64,000 nucleotides of DNA from Endozoicomonas elysicola (GCF_000710775.1 NZ_JOJP01000001.1:2272729-2336728), one strand, 5' to 3'. Shown: positions 51,882 through 61,656, numbered from the stretch's first letter. Notes: generated by a model not told the origin, from the sequence alone. Made by a program: numbers and translations.

Positions 51882-52886
51882 TTGGAGCCTGCAGTCAACA
51901 ACACTTTTATTCTGTCCCGAAAGCTATCAGCTGCATGCGTGTTTTTTAAAAATGTGTGCAATGAAGAGGCTGGGAAACACCGATTGCTTTTAATCTGCTA
52001 CTGGATTCAATGGCATTTCAGGCATAGGACCGTCTGTTCTATTCTCTTGAGCTTTGCTCTGGTTCCCGGTTATGTCGATGCTTCTGAAGTCATAACGGGC
52101 GAGGGTGAGAGGCGGGTGAGTAACGTTTATCGACCTGTTTGTATTCACGATCCCAGAGATGGCTGGCAGTCTCTGCGGCATGGTTTTCAGTTAATGGCGC
52201 ATTATCATAACGATAGAGTTCTGGAACAGCTGAAAGCATTTCCCCAGTATTACTTTAACCGGTTGTCTGAGCGTATTCTGACGCATCAGTTCTATTTGAA
52301 CAGGAGGATTCAAGAGAAAGGTCTGCCGGCAGAGCTGGCCTTGCTGCCTCTGATCGAAAGTGAGCTTAATCTGAAGGCTCATTCATCAGCCAGAGCGATG
52401 GGGGTCTGGCAGTTGATGCCACGCACCGCCAGAGCTTATGGGCTCAAGGTTTCAAAAAAATGCGATGAACGAACGGATCTTGAAAAAGCCACCGATGCTG
52501 CGCTTACCTACATTGAATATCTCTATCGTAGAACCAATGACTGGATTTTAACCATCGCTGCCTATAATGCCGGCCTCTATCGGGTCAGGAAAAGCATCGC
52601 TTTAGCTGAAAAGTCCGGGGGGTATCCGGATGAAGGCTTCTGGAGTCTCGATTTACCTGGCGAGACACGCAGACATGTGGCCAAATTCCTAGCACTCAGT
52701 CATGTGGTTCTGTTACCGGGTAAACACGGCATCAAACTACCATCACTGGTTAATGTAGAAGGTGATAGGCTGTCCTCCGTTAAATCCGGATATTATTCTC
52801 CAGAATGTATTGTGCCCAGTGCAGGTTGCCTTTATTGCCGCCAGCTGGTGCTTATGGCTGTCTATATTCTGTTCAAGGCGATGTGA
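51882..52886 (+). CDS. MltD-like lytic transglycosylase without LysM domains
   Basis: About 334 residues. After a hydrophobic segment ('VCSILLSFALVPGYVDA', about residues 49-65) comes an SLT domain: 'RRIQEKGLPAELALLPLIESELNLKAHSSARAMGVWQLMPRTARAYGL' with the catalytic Glu in 'IESELN', and 'WILTIAAYNAGLYRV'. It cleaves the glycan strands of peptidoglycan by the lytic route. Classic MltD carries C-terminal LysM repeats, which are missing here. The start is unusual: TTG at 51882 has GGAG 7 bases upstream, while GTG 51939 or 51954 would put the signal sequence nearer the N-terminus. Confidence 0.8.
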   Translation: MEPAVNNTFILSRKLSAACVFFKNVCNEEAGKHRLLLICYWIQWHFRHRTVCSILLSFALVPGYVDASEVITGEGERRVSNVYRPVCIHDPRDGWQSLRHGFQLMAHYHNDRVLEQLKAFPQYYFNRLSERILTHQFYLNRRIQEKGLPAELALLPLIESELNLKAHSSARAMGVWQLMPRTARAYGLKVSKKCDERTDLEKATDAALTYIEYLYRRTNDWILTIAAYNAGLYRVRKSIALAEKSGGYPDEGFWSLDLPGETRRHVAKFLALSHVVLLPGKHGIKLPSLVNVEGDRLSSVKSGYYSPECIVPSAGCLYCRQLVLMAVYILFKAM

Positions 52887-52903
52887 CCTGATTTGGTGAG
52901 GAG

Positions 52904-53140
52904 TAAGGGCCTGTTGACGTATCGTTGAGAGCTCAGCAGATAAGGGGGATCCTACGACGCAGGACCCACAGGGCCTAAAGGCATGGTGGTTCCATGTTCA
53001 AGTTGTTCAACGCAGCATGAGTGCTTGTGTTATCAACCCGAAGGGCCACCCACGGTTTGTGCCATTCTGCGTTGCTCACTGCTTATGCGGAATAACCACA
53101 CAACGCAGTTCAGGCCTTGTCTGACTAGAACCGTGGGTGG
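52904..53140. mobile_element. Repeat family B, copy 2 (right end lost)
   Basis: TAAGGGCCTGTTGACGTATC and GAGAGCTCAG match the left end of copy B1 (18743). An inner hairpin GCCACCCACGGTT/AACCGTGGGTGGC and a shared GGAATAACCACAC block also correspond. The right terminal repeat is absent, so it appears truncated or decayed. Right boundary is approximate. The rest of the 415-bp gap (52887-53301) contains only a CTCCCAAA/TTTGGGAG hairpin at 53225-53269, possibly the end of the M2 peptidase transcript. Confidence 0.65.
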
Positions 53141-53301
53141 CTGGTCACATGTCTAATTGAGAACGCCCCCTCGGAAAACTTATTATTTATTGTCTCGAAG
53201 ACTCTATTAAAAGGATTTAAAGGACTCCCAAATGCACTGATGTCTCGCGGTGCTGCGGGGCTTTGGGAGCGATACCTTCCAGGTGGATACGTTGCTATTC
53301 A

Positions 53302-55143
53302 TTACCAGCCACATTGGCGCCCTTTATTTTGCTCATCCAGATATTCCTGCAGCGGAGCAAAGTACTCCAGAATAGCCGAAGCATCCATTTCCGGTTTGCC
53401 TGTCAGTTCGGCTAATGCTTCCTGCCATGGGCGGCTGGAGCCCATTTCAAGCATTCTATTCAGACGACCACCGGCTTCTTTTGAGTTATAAATAGAACAG
53501 CGGTGAATCGACTCTTGATTGCCGGCAATATCACAAAGTGCACGGTGGAACTCGAACTGAAGAATATGAGCCAGAAAGTAGCGGGTATAGGGCGTATTGC
53601 CTGGCACATGATATTTTGCGCCCGGATCAAAGTGTTCTTCAGTACGTACAACAGGCGCCTCAACCCCCTGATACTTTTTGCGTAACTCCCACCATGTCTT
53701 GTTGTAGTTCTCAGGTGTTATCTCTCCAGAAAAGACTTTCCAGCGCCACTGGTCTACCAGAAGCCCAAAAGGGAGAAAGGCGATTTTATCCAGTGCCATT
53801 TTCATCAAAAGGCCAATGTCTTTTGAGGCGTCGGGTACATCCTCAAGCAGGCCTATATCCTGCAGGTAACCGGGAGTGACTGACAGAGCAATGGTGTCAC
53901 CAACGGCTTCATGGAATCCATCATTGGCGCTTTGCTGATAAAAAACCGGTTGTTTTTTATAGGCGCGATGGTAAAAGTTGTGGCCTAACTCATGGTGAAT
54001 AGTGGTAAATGCTCTTCCAGTGAGCTGGATGCACATCTTGATCCGCAGGTCATCTTTGCTGTCCAGGCTCCAGGCTGATGCGTGACACTGTACCTCACGA
54101 TCACGAGGCTTGGTAAACAGTGAGCGCTCATAGAAAGAGTCGGGCAACGGTGCAAACCCCATGGAGATGAAGAAATTTTCAGCAGTGCGAACCATTTTAA
54201 GCTCGTCATAATCGTGCTGGGTAAGTAGCTCGGTTAAATCATAGCCAGGGTCGCCATGCTCCGGGGCGACCATATCGTAAATGTTGCTCCAGTTCTGTGC
54301 CCACATGTTACCCAACAGGTGTGCTGGAATGGAGCCATTCTGAGGGACCTTGTCTTCACCATAGATGTCGCCGAGTTTGGCCCGGATATGGCAGTGGAGA
54401 GATTGGTAGAGTGGTTGAACCTGGCTCCAGAGGCGTTCAAGCTCTCTGGAAAAGTCATCAGCAGGCATATCGTATTTGGAGCGCCACATGACACCTGTGT
54501 CTGCATAACCAAGTTCTTTTGCCCCGTGATTGGTCAGTGTGACCTCCTGCATAAAAAGAGGGCGCATGGATTTTGCAACTTCATGCCAGCCAGTCCATAG
54601 TTCCAGTAATTCATCATAATTCCGGCTGGTGGCCATCGTTGCAGATATTTCACTCAAACTCAGGCATGTTTTCTCATTTAAACAATACTTACCTTTGCCA
54701 TAAAGGCTGCTCAGTTGAGTGGTTATTTGGGATAGCTCATTATTCTGTTCGGCATTCTGTGGGGCTGGGAGCGTGAGAGCAAGTTTTAATTTTTCCAGCT
54801 TGCGCCGGGTATTTTCATTCAATTCAGTATTATTAAACCTGGATGCTTCGTGAGCCAGGCGGACGACAGCGGCTGTTTTTTTGGCATTTGCCTCAGCGAC
54901 CAGTGATGAGGTGTCATAGGTGATGAAATTGGCATGAATCCACTTTGCCCGACTTACCTTCTTATTCAGTTTTTTTAGATATGCTTCAGAGTTTGCCAGA
55001 AAGATTTGAGCATCTTCTTCAGTCATTTCATTTCTGGTTGTAGAGGCGCTGTTGTCTGTTTTTTCCTGATTATGGTCAGCAAATGCGATCAACGAAACAA
55101 GAACAAAAGTAGAAAGCAGTCTGCTGGATGTTATGATTTTCAT
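53302..55143 (-). CDS. M2-family peptidyl-dipeptidase (ACE-like)
   Basis: A 613-residue zinc peptidase of family M2, the family of angiotensin-converting enzyme. The signal peptide 'LLSTFVLVSLIAFA' indicates export. The zinc motif 'TTIHHELGHNFYH' (HExxH near residue 380) and the downstream Glu region 'NDGFHEAVGDTIALSV' are those of ACE; 'KYHVPGNTPYTRYFLAHILQFEFHRALC' matches the C-terminal chloride/substrate region. It releases C-terminal dipeptides from peptides. Bacterial M2 enzymes are known in Xanthomonas and Shewanella. Single domain, as in insect and bacterial forms. Periplasmic peptide nutrition or host-peptide modification are both possible. Confidence 0.9.
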   Translation of the reverse strand: MKIITSSRLLSTFVLVSLIAFADHNQEKTDNSASTTRNEMTEEDAQIFLANSEAYLKKLNKKVSRAKWIHANFITYDTSSLVAEANAKKTAAVVRLAHEASRFNNTELNENTRRKLEKLKLALTLPAPQNAEQNNELSQITTQLSSLYGKGKYCLNEKTCLSLSEISATMATSRNYDELLELWTGWHEVAKSMRPLFMQEVTLTNHGAKELGYADTGVMWRSKYDMPADDFSRELERLWSQVQPLYQSLHCHIRAKLGDIYGEDKVPQNGSIPAHLLGNMWAQNWSNIYDMVAPEHGDPGYDLTELLTQHDYDELKMVRTAENFFISMGFAPLPDSFYERSLFTKPRDREVQCHASAWSLDSKDDLRIKMCIQLTGRAFTTIHHELGHNFYHRAYKKQPVFYQQSANDGFHEAVGDTIALSVTPGYLQDIGLLEDVPDASKDIGLLMKMALDKIAFLPFGLLVDQWRWKVFSGEITPENYNKTWWELRKKYQGVEAPVVRTEEHFDPGAKYHVPGNTPYTRYFLAHILQFEFHRALCDIAGNQESIHRCSIYNSKEAGGRLNRMLEMGSSRPWQEALAELTGKPEMDASAILEYFAPLQEYLDEQNKGRQCGW

Positions 55144-55257
55144 GTCGTAACGTCATGCTACCCGGTTGGATTGTTTGCTTAATCATAGCTGAAGTGATTG
55201 ATATCACTGTTTGTGATAGCGGGGCAGTACTTCAATTCTGATTAAGCAAAGCATGAG

Positions 55258-56493
55258 CTATTTATCGTGATCGGGCATGATCATGGAAATGATGACCGTG
55301 AAAAAAATAAACAAGGAAGAGATCCACAGGCAGGCTTCCAGTCCCCCCCATTGAAAAGCCCAACCGGAAAGAATCGTGCCGGTTAAACGCCCCATGGCAT
55401 TGGCCATGTAATAGAATCCCACGTCCATGGATGCGCCTTCTTCGCGGGCAAAAGAGACGATCAGGTAAGAATGCAGTGATGAGTTGATTGCGAATATCCC
55501 GCCAAAAATCAGCAGTCCAATAATCAGGCTTAACTGTGGATACCACTGGAATGCGACAGCCAGTGCCAGCAGGGCGGAAACCAGCAGCAGCATTGCTGAC
55601 CACAATGCAAGAGCGATGCGGCTCTGGATATGATGACTCTCAGTCCCGGTGATTCTTGGTGCAATGCCCTGAACCAGCCCATAACCAATCACCCATATCG
55701 CCATGAAACTCCCCGTTTCCACATGGCTCCAGCCAAAAACGGCACTCAGAGAGATGGGGAGGGCGATAACAAACCAGACGTCTCGGGAAGCAAAGAGAAA
55801 CAGGCGTGCAGCGGAGAGAATATTGATGGCCTTGCTCTTGGAAAATATCTGAGTAAATTTGGGTTTGCTTCGGGCTTTTCCCAAATCTTTTTGCAGCCAC
55901 ATCAGGCTGCCCAGCAACACCAGGGTCAATATAGAAGCCATTGTGAACATGGCATTCTGAAAACCAATCAGGCTAAGCAAGGCTCCTCCAAGGAAAAAGC
56001 CTGCACCTTTCAGTGCATTTTTGGAGCCGGTCAAAATGGCAATCCAGCGATAAAGCTTTCCGGATTGTTGACTGCTAACCAGTGTTTTTATGGAGGTCTT
56101 TGCACTCATCTTATTCAGGTCTTTCGCAATACCTGAAATAGCCTGGGCAAACATAACCAGAGGTACTGAAAGGTAGTGAGACGGTACCGCAAGCATCAGT
56201 AGTGCAATGACCTGCATGAACAGTCCGATATTCATGGTTTTGTTTAGTCCGATGCGGGCGCCCAGCCAGCCACCAATCAGATTGGTGACTACCCCGAAGA
56301 ACTCGTAAAAAAGAAACAGCATAGCAATTTCAAAGCCGGTATAGCCAAGTGTATGAAAGTGAAGTACCACTAACATACGCAGGGCGCCGTCTGTCAGAGT
56401 GAAATTCCAATAGTTGAATGTGATAAGAGCGTAATTTCTTATCTGTTGTTGCCGTGACTGTTTACTGTTGTCAACGCGGGTAGTCTCAGTCAT
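55258..56493 (-). CDS. arsJ: Organoarsenical (1-arseno-3-phosphoglycerate) exporter
   Basis: A 411-residue MFS protein with about 11 hydrophobic segments and the ArsJ-like start 'IRNYALITFNYWNFTLTDGALRMLVVLHFHTLGYTGFEIAMLFLFYE'. ArsJ exports 1-arseno-3-phosphoglycerate formed when GAPDH uses arsenate; the ester then breaks down outside the cell. The gene begins at the last base of the gapdh stop, so the pair is translationally coupled, and an ArsR regulator heads the operon. This context makes the assignment strong. Confidence 0.9.
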   Translation of the reverse strand: MTETTRVDNSKQSRQQQIRNYALITFNYWNFTLTDGALRMLVVLHFHTLGYTGFEIAMLFLFYEFFGVVTNLIGGWLGARIGLNKTMNIGLFMQVIALLMLAVPSHYLSVPLVMFAQAISGIAKDLNKMSAKTSIKTLVSSQQSGKLYRWIAILTGSKNALKGAGFFLGGALLSLIGFQNAMFTMASILTLVLLGSLMWLQKDLGKARSKPKFTQIFSKSKAINILSAARLFLFASRDVWFVIALPISLSAVFGWSHVETGSFMAIWVIGYGLVQGIAPRITGTESHHIQSRIALALWSAMLLLVSALLALAVAFQWYPQLSLIIGLLIFGGIFAINSSLHSYLIVSFAREEGASMDVGFYYMANAMGRLTGTILSGWAFQWGGLEACLWISSLFIFFTVIISMIMPDHDK

Positions 56494-57500
56494 CAGGAAG
56501 TCTCTCTGCCAACCTTCAGTGCTAACTCTGCAGTACGGCAGGCATAGCCCATTTCGTTATCGTACCAGGCATATATTTTGACCATGCGCTGGTCAACGAC
56601 CATGGTGGAGAGCGCATCAATAATTGAAGAGCGTTGATCACCCCGGTAATCGATAGAAACCAGCGGTTTTTCTTCAAAACCAAGGATTCCCTGTAACGGG
56701 CCTTCAGATGCTTCTTTCAACAGCTGGTTGACTTCATCAGCAGAGGTGTCTTTTGCTACGTCAAAAACCATGTCGGTAATTGAAGCATTAGCCAGGGGAA
56801 CACGTATTGCATGTCCGTTCAAGCGGCCTTCCAGGTCCGGGAAAATCTGGGTAATGGCTGTTGCCGAACCCGTGGTGGTAGGGATCAGTGACATGCCACA
56901 GGCTCTGGCTCTTCGCAGATCCTTATGAGGAGCATCCAGAATCGTCTGGGTATTGGTCAGGTCATGAACGGTAGTGATGGCACCACGGGTAATTCCCAGG
57001 TTCTCATGAATAACCTTGACGACAGGGGCTATACAGTTGGTGGTGCATGATGCAGCGGTGACAATCGGATGTTTACTGGCATCAAACAGGTGATCGTTAA
57101 CCCCCATGACGATATTTAAAACACTGTCTTCTTTAACTGGCGCAGTAACGACAACACGCTTTACTCCCTGCTCAAGATACTGGTTCAGTTTGATGGTTGC
57201 TCGATGAACTCCGGTAGCGTCAATAACAACATCACAATGTGACCAGTCTAACGCGTTGATTTCTTTTTCCTGTGAGCACTCAATGGGCTGACCATTAATA
57301 ATAATACGCTGGTTATCCGATGAAACTTTTTCCTGCCAGGTGCCCTGTACAGAGTCAAACTGCAGAAGGTGTGCAAGAGTTGTGCTATCACCAGCGACAT
57401 CATTGATTTGCACGAACTCAATCTCTGGCCAGTGCCAGGCGGCTCTGAGAACCAGTCTGCCGATCCGGCCAAAGCCATTGATACCTACTTTGATTGTCAT
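56493..57500 (-). CDS. ArsJ-associated glyceraldehyde-3-phosphate dehydrogenase
   Basis: A 335-residue type I GAPDH. '[23 protein letters not shown]' is the NAD-binding start, '[23 protein letters not shown]' carries the catalytic Cys (about 154), and '[17 protein letters not shown]' is the C-terminal signature. In the ars operon it uses arsenate in place of phosphate to form 1-arseno-3-phosphoglycerate, which ArsJ removes. A second GAPDH for glycolysis should lie elsewhere. The ATG at 57500 with a good 'AAGGAG' 6 bases upstream is preferred to an upstream codon at 57518. Confidence 0.92.
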   Translation of the reverse strand: MTIKVGINGFGRIGRLVLRAAWHWPEIEFVQINDVAGDSTTLAHLLQFDSVQGTWQEKVSSDNQRIIINGQPIECSQEKEINALDWSHCDVVIDATGVHRATIKLNQYLEQGVKRVVVTAPVKEDSVLNIVMGVNDHLFDASKHPIVTAASCTTNCIAPVVKVIHENLGITRGAITTVHDLTNTQTILDAPHKDLRRARACGMSLIPTTTGSATAITQIFPDLEGRLNGHAIRVPLANASITDMVFDVAKDTSADEVNQLLKEASEGPLQGILGFEEKPLVSIDYRGDQRSSIIDALSTMVVDQRMVKIYAWYDNEMGYACRTAELALKVGRETS

Positions 57501-57511
57501 TTTCTTACTCC

Positions 57512-57847
57512 TTAACAAGAAGGGCGGTTAACCATTGATTCCAGACGTTCCTGATCCTGTTGATACTCTTTTTTAAGGCATTTTGACAGGCGAAGACCAT
57601 CGATGATTTTATTCATCCAGCCAGGCAGGTCTTCAGCAATAGAATAGAAAACCCACTGGTTCTTACGACGAGTGCTTAATAAACCGTAGTTACGCATTTG
57701 TGCCAGATGCCTGGAAATTTTTGGTTGTGGTTCATCTAGGGCGGCAACCAACTCACAAACGCACAATTCACCTTGTCGAGCTATTTGAAGCAGACTCCGG
57801 AGTCGGACTTCATCCGCCATCATTTTGAAAAACTCATGAGGTAGCAC
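57512..57847 (-). CDS. arsR: ArsR-family arsenic-responsive repressor
   Basis: A 111-residue winged-helix repressor: '[65 protein letters not shown]'. The metal site ELCVCEL (Cys29, Cys31) is the arsenite/antimonite site of ArsR, and helix-turn-helix runs about 34-55. The start is GTG at 57847, supported by AGGAGGTC 4-5 bases upstream. It should repress its own operon with gapdh and arsJ until arsenite binds. Confidence 0.9.
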   Translation of the reverse strand: MLPHEFFKMMADEVRLRSLLQIARQGELCVCELVAALDEPQPKISRHLAQMRNYGLLSTRRKNQWVFYSIAEDLPGWMNKIIDGLRLSKCLKKEYQQDQERLESMVNRPSC

Positions 57848-57857
57848 AGTGACCTCC

Positions 57858-57892
57858 TATATATCTGAATATGCGAATATGCATATATATAA
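57858..57892. promoter_or_regulatory. Probable ArsR operator/promoter
   Basis: ATATATCTGAATATGC and GCATATATAT around a GAATATGCGAATATGC repeat form an AT-rich imperfect palindrome immediately upstream of the arsR ribosome-binding site. ArsR-family sites are typically AT-rich inverted repeats of this kind overlapping the promoter. The remaining 300 bp up to the DAACS gene (57893-58199) show no other clear structure. Confidence 0.5.
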
Positions 57893-58199
57893 AGTGAAAT
57901 GCAATCAATTTTTTGGGTATGAGTTGAGGAGGTATAGATTGAGAGCAGCACACTGGTCAGTGTTGCTCAATATGGCTTATTAGTCGCTTCTTCTGACGTT
58001 CTTGTCCCCGTATTTTTCCAGAAAAAAACCAATTAGCAGCCATAATGAGTGAATCTGTTGATGGCGTGATTCTCGTTTAGCCAAGAGTAGTGGAGCAAAA
58101 CTTCCCATTGCATTGCCTGAAATAAATCTGACGAAAGCTTCAGAGAATTATGAGCCTTTTGTTTATTGCAGAGCCATTTTAGTAATTGCGGATAGCCCT

Positions 58200-59504
58200 A
58201 TGATCAAAACATGGAGTCAATACTCACTGACCACTAAGGTTCTGGTAGGAATGGTCTCGGGTCTTGCAACGGGTTTAGTCATTCGTACCTTTCTGGCTGA
58301 CAGCTTTTTTGTGGCGCACTACATCACCGATGGACTGTTCCACGTTATTGGTCAGATTTTTATTTCATCACTGAAGATGCTGGTGGTTCCGCTGATCTTT
58401 ACCTCGATTATCTGTGGTACCTGCTCTTTGAGTGATGCGTCTACTTTAGGCCGCTTAGGTGCCAAAACACTGCTTTTGTATCTGTTTACGACAGCGGTTG
58501 CTATTACGCTGGCTATTGTTGCAGGGCTGATTGTAAAGCCGGGCGTTGGGGCAAACCTGGAGGCGGTATCAACATTTACTCCCCAGGAAGCCCCGGCAAT
58601 CAGTGACATTCTGATACACCTGTTCCCGGATAATCCGGTTGAAGCCATGGCCAGTGGTAATACTTTGCAGATTATTGTGTTTGCCGTTCTGTTTGGTATT
58701 GCTATCGGAGCTGCAGGGCAGCAGGGTGAGCGCATTGCCCGTGTTTTTGAATCCCTGAATGCGGTGATGATGAAGCTGGTGGCGCTGCTAATGAATATTG
58801 CACCCTACGGGGTGTTCTGTTTGATGGCTAAACTGTTTACCACCATAGAGCTGTCTGCTATTGCTAGTTTGGCTAAATACTTCACTTTATTACTGTTTGT
58901 TCTGTTGTTTCATGTACTGGTGACTTACTGCTCTTTGTTGAAGGTATTTACTGGGTTAAGTCCAATTACCTTCTTGAGAAAGATGGAAGATGCGGCCATG
59001 TTTGCCTTCAGTACAGCCTCAAGCAATGCCACGATTCCTGTCTCCATGGAAACGGCTACCCACCGTTTTGGTGTCTCTAATCAAGTGGCGTCGTTTACTA
59101 TTCCGTTGGGCAGTACGGTGAATATGGATGGCACTGCTATTATGCAGGGCGTGGCGACAGTATTTATATCCCAGGCTTTTGATATTGATCTGACCATAAG
59201 TGATTACCTGTCTGTGATTTTAACAGCAACGCTGGCGTCTATTGGTACTGCAGGGGTTCCAGGTGTAGGCATGGTCATGTTAGCCATGGTTCTGCAACAG
59301 GTAGGTCTTCCTCTGGAAGGTATTGCGTTGGTGATGGGGGTTGATCGACTTCTTGATATGGTCAGGAGTGCGGTCAACATTACGGGTGATTGTGCGGTAA
59401 CCTGCATTGTTGCCAAGTCTGAAAATGCCATGGATGTATCTGTGTTCAATGACCCTGAGGCTGGTGTCAAGCAGGAGACCATAGATTTCCATCATATCCG
59501 CTAA
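58200..59504 (+). CDS. Dicarboxylate/amino acid:cation symporter (DAACS)
   Basis: A 434-residue GltP/GltPh-like transporter. 'KMLVVPLIFTSIICGTCSLSDAS', the serine-rich hairpin 'FAFSTASSNATIPVSMETA', and 'TIPLGSTVNMDGTAIMQGVATVFI' with the N-M-D-G motif are the substrate- and Na+-binding hairpins of the family; 'DRLLDMVRSAVNITGDC' carries the binding Asp. It imports glutamate, aspartate or C4-dicarboxylates with Na+/H+. A longer frame to 58113 exists; the ATG at 58200 matches the family N-terminus 'SLTTKVLVGMVSGLATG'. Confidence 0.9.
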   Translation: MIKTWSQYSLTTKVLVGMVSGLATGLVIRTFLADSFFVAHYITDGLFHVIGQIFISSLKMLVVPLIFTSIICGTCSLSDASTLGRLGAKTLLLYLFTTAVAITLAIVAGLIVKPGVGANLEAVSTFTPQEAPAISDILIHLFPDNPVEAMASGNTLQIIVFAVLFGIAIGAAGQQGERIARVFESLNAVMMKLVALLMNIAPYGVFCLMAKLFTTIELSAIASLAKYFTLLLFVLLFHVLVTYCSLLKVFTGLSPITFLRKMEDAAMFAFSTASSNATIPVSMETATHRFGVSNQVASFTIPLGSTVNMDGTAIMQGVATVFISQAFDIDLTISDYLSVILTATLASIGTAGVPGVGMVMLAMVLQQVGLPLEGIALVMGVDRLLDMVRSAVNITGDCAVTCIVAKSENAMDVSVFNDPEAGVKQETIDFHHIR

Positions 59505-59747
59505 GCATTTCTGCCTCTTCTGACTTCTTTGGTTATGCCAACAGAGTTTTCTAGACGACAGAAGCCTATCTTTATGCAGTTTTTGACTATTTTTCTTCCT
59601 GACGGCTCGCTGGCGGTGACTATACTCATAGTTGTTGTTGGTAGCCCTATCAGGGATGCCGATTCAGTAATGACTCCTTGGGAACGCCCCCTAGATTTCT
59701 GACTAAATCCCGCCTTTATATTTCTGCTATTTCTTGAGAGCCCAACT

Positions 59748-61220
59748 ATGCCCACAGCTCCGACCCCTTCCACAAAACGATTGTCGATAATGTCCATTGC
59801 GCTGATGACATCCGCTGCGGTTATCAGCCTGAGGGGACTACCGATGATGGCCAAAGAAGAGATGACGATGTTCTTCTATATTGGCTTTGCAACGGTTCTT
59901 TTCCTGATACCAGCGGCGCTGGTTTCCGCTGAGTTGGGCAGTGCATTTTCAAACCTTGGTGGTGGTGTCTATACCTGGGTTGAACAAGCCTTTGGTCCAA
60001 GGGCAGGCTTTATTGCAATCTGGTTGCAGTGGATACAGAACGTTGTCTGGTACCCAACGGTGATGTCGTTTGCAGCCGCAGGTGTTGCCTATCTGGTGGC
60101 CAGACCTGAGCTTGCCAATGATCAATACTATATTGGTGTTTTTTGTATCATTTTTTACTGGGTATCGACTTGGATGACCTTTAAGGGGACGGATGTTATT
60201 GCCAAGGTAACCAGTAGTAGCTTTCTGGTAGGAACGGTGTTGCCGGGTATTGTTGTTATTATTCTGGCTCTTCTCTGGGTGGACCAGGGTAACCCTGTCG
60301 CCTTTGAGCACCTGACTACTCAGGATGCAGGGTTGTTCCAGCTGGAAGGGGGGAAAGTCCATTCGCGCTTTTGGCCAGAGTTCAATAGCTTCGGTAATAT
60401 TGCCTTCCTTGCCGGTATAATTCTGCTCTTCGCCGGTGTTGAAGTGCACGCCGTTCATGCCAATGAAATGGGTAATCCCAAGACCGAGTTTCCACTGGCT
60501 ATGCTGATTGCTGCGTTGATCATCTTTGTGCTCTTTACTCTGGGCTCATTGGCGATTGCTGCCGTTATGCCTGCGGAAGAGATTGATCTTCAGTCTGGTC
60601 TGATGGCTGCCAGCCAGATCATGCTGAATAAAATGGGAATTGGTGACTGGAACCGTTTATTTTGTCTGTTGCTTGCATTAGGGGCGCTGGGGGGGGTGAT
60701 GTCATGGATCAGCGGTCCGAGTAAAGGTCTTCTCTGGACTGCCAAGTTGGGGCATTTGCCACCGGCGCTCGCAAAGACCAATAAAAATGGCATTCCAAAA
60801 AATATTTTGCTGGTTCAGGGAGGGCTAGTCACCCTGTTATCCTGCATTTATTTCGTGTTCAAAAATGTCAGTGTGGCGTTCTTTTTGATCAGTGCAATGA
60901 CAGTTGCTCTCTACTTGCTGATGTATATGTTGATGTATGCAGCCGCTATACGCCTCCGTTTTACTAAACCGGATCTTGAGCGACCTTACAAGGTGCCAGG
61001 TGGTGAAGGTGGTATGGTCATCATTGGGGGGCTTGGCTTCCTCGGCGTGCTGTTTGCCTTTATTGTCTCTTTCTTTCCACCCAGTAATCTGCCGATTGGT
61101 AGCCCATCTACTTACGTTGGGATTGTAGTGGCTGGCACGGTGATCTTTCCAGGTATTGCCTTTGTTCTGGATATGATGAAAAAGCCATCATGGAAACAAG
61201 CAGGTGCAGATAGTGAGTAG
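59748..61220 (+). CDS. APC-family amino acid permease (glutamate/GABA-antiporter type)
   Basis: A 490-residue permease with 12 hydrophobic segments. 'SIALMTSAAVISLRGLPMMAKEEMTMFFYIGFATVLFLIPAALVSAELGSAF' is the TM1-TM2 region; 'GGVYTWVEQAFGPRAGFIAIWLQWIQNVVWYPTVMSF' and 'FAGVEVHAVHANEMGNPKTEFP' are typical of the glutamate:GABA antiporter group (GadC relatives). No decarboxylase is adjacent, so the exchange partner is unknown. Starts at ATG 59748. Confidence 0.87.
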   Translation: MPTAPTPSTKRLSIMSIALMTSAAVISLRGLPMMAKEEMTMFFYIGFATVLFLIPAALVSAELGSAFSNLGGGVYTWVEQAFGPRAGFIAIWLQWIQNVVWYPTVMSFAAAGVAYLVARPELANDQYYIGVFCIIFYWVSTWMTFKGTDVIAKVTSSSFLVGTVLPGIVVIILALLWVDQGNPVAFEHLTTQDAGLFQLEGGKVHSRFWPEFNSFGNIAFLAGIILLFAGVEVHAVHANEMGNPKTEFPLAMLIAALIIFVLFTLGSLAIAAVMPAEEIDLQSGLMAASQIMLNKMGIGDWNRLFCLLLALGALGGVMSWISGPSKGLLWTAKLGHLPPALAKTNKNGIPKNILLVQGGLVTLLSCIYFVFKNVSVAFFLISAMTVALYLLMYMLMYAAAIRLRFTKPDLERPYKVPGGEGGMVIIGGLGFLGVLFAFIVSFFPPSNLPIGSPSTYVGIVVAGTVIFPGIAFVLDMMKKPSWKQAGADSE

Positions 61221-61278
61221 CTTAAGGCGCGATTAATTGGAATGATCCCAGGGAAGGGCGCAGCGCTTGGGTGGTGTT

Positions 61279-61479
61279 TTACATCAGATACAGTAGAGCC
61301 ATGAATAGGAAGCCTGGTACAAAGAAACCGACCAGAGCGCCTGATTCCCGGTCACCCCAACGCTTTTCTGTGAAGATACCGGCGCAATGGATGATGACAA
61401 CCCATAACAATAAGCAGATAGAAGCAATAATCCATCCCGTTGGTGTCATTTCTTCCAGTATTTTCATCAGGTTAAACAT
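61279..61479 (-). CDS. 66-residue two-pass membrane protein
   Basis: 'MFNLMKILEEMTPTGWIIASICLLLWVVIIHCAGIF' and 'GALVGFFVPGFLFMALLYLM' give two membrane helices joined by a charged loop ('TEKRWGDRESG'). 'GAGGAAC' lies 6 bases before the ATG. I cannot assign a family. It lies between the APC permease and the AbgT transporter on the latter's strand, 178 bp beyond the AbgT stop and past its terminator. Confidence 0.65.
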   Translation of the reverse strand: MFNLMKILEEMTPTGWIIASICLLLWVVIIHCAGIFTEKRWGDRESGALVGFFVPGFLFMALLYLM

Positions 61480-61611
61480 GGGCAGGTTCCTCTACTTCGA
61501 GCGTATTCTTATTGCTGATTAGCCTTGGCTGTTGGAAGCATAGACGCTTTGACAGTAATCTGCCGGTGACTGACGGTGTTTTTGGTCGTAGAAAAGCCAT
61601 GTCGGAAGGAT

Positions 61612-61639
61612 AAAAAAGGGGGCCGAAGCCCCCTTTTTT
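61612..61639 (-). terminator. Terminator after the AbgT-family gene
   Basis: GGGGGC and GCCCCC form the stem around CGAA, flanked by A6 and T6. Because it is symmetric it can act in both directions. It lies 18 bp beyond the AbgT stop. Confidence 0.9.
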
Positions 61640-61656
61640 CTTTAGTTGATAAAGTG

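Noticed and set aside
55202..55218. TATCAC-TGTTT-GTGATA as a CRP-like site or terminator.
   Set aside because: Only a 6-bp stem with AT-rich pairs, and it lies 3' of arsJ and 5' of the M2 gene without fitting spacing for either.
59501..59854. 117-codon minus-strand frame between the DAACS and APC genes.
   Set aside because: It overlaps the APC start on the opposite strand and shows no recognisable domain.
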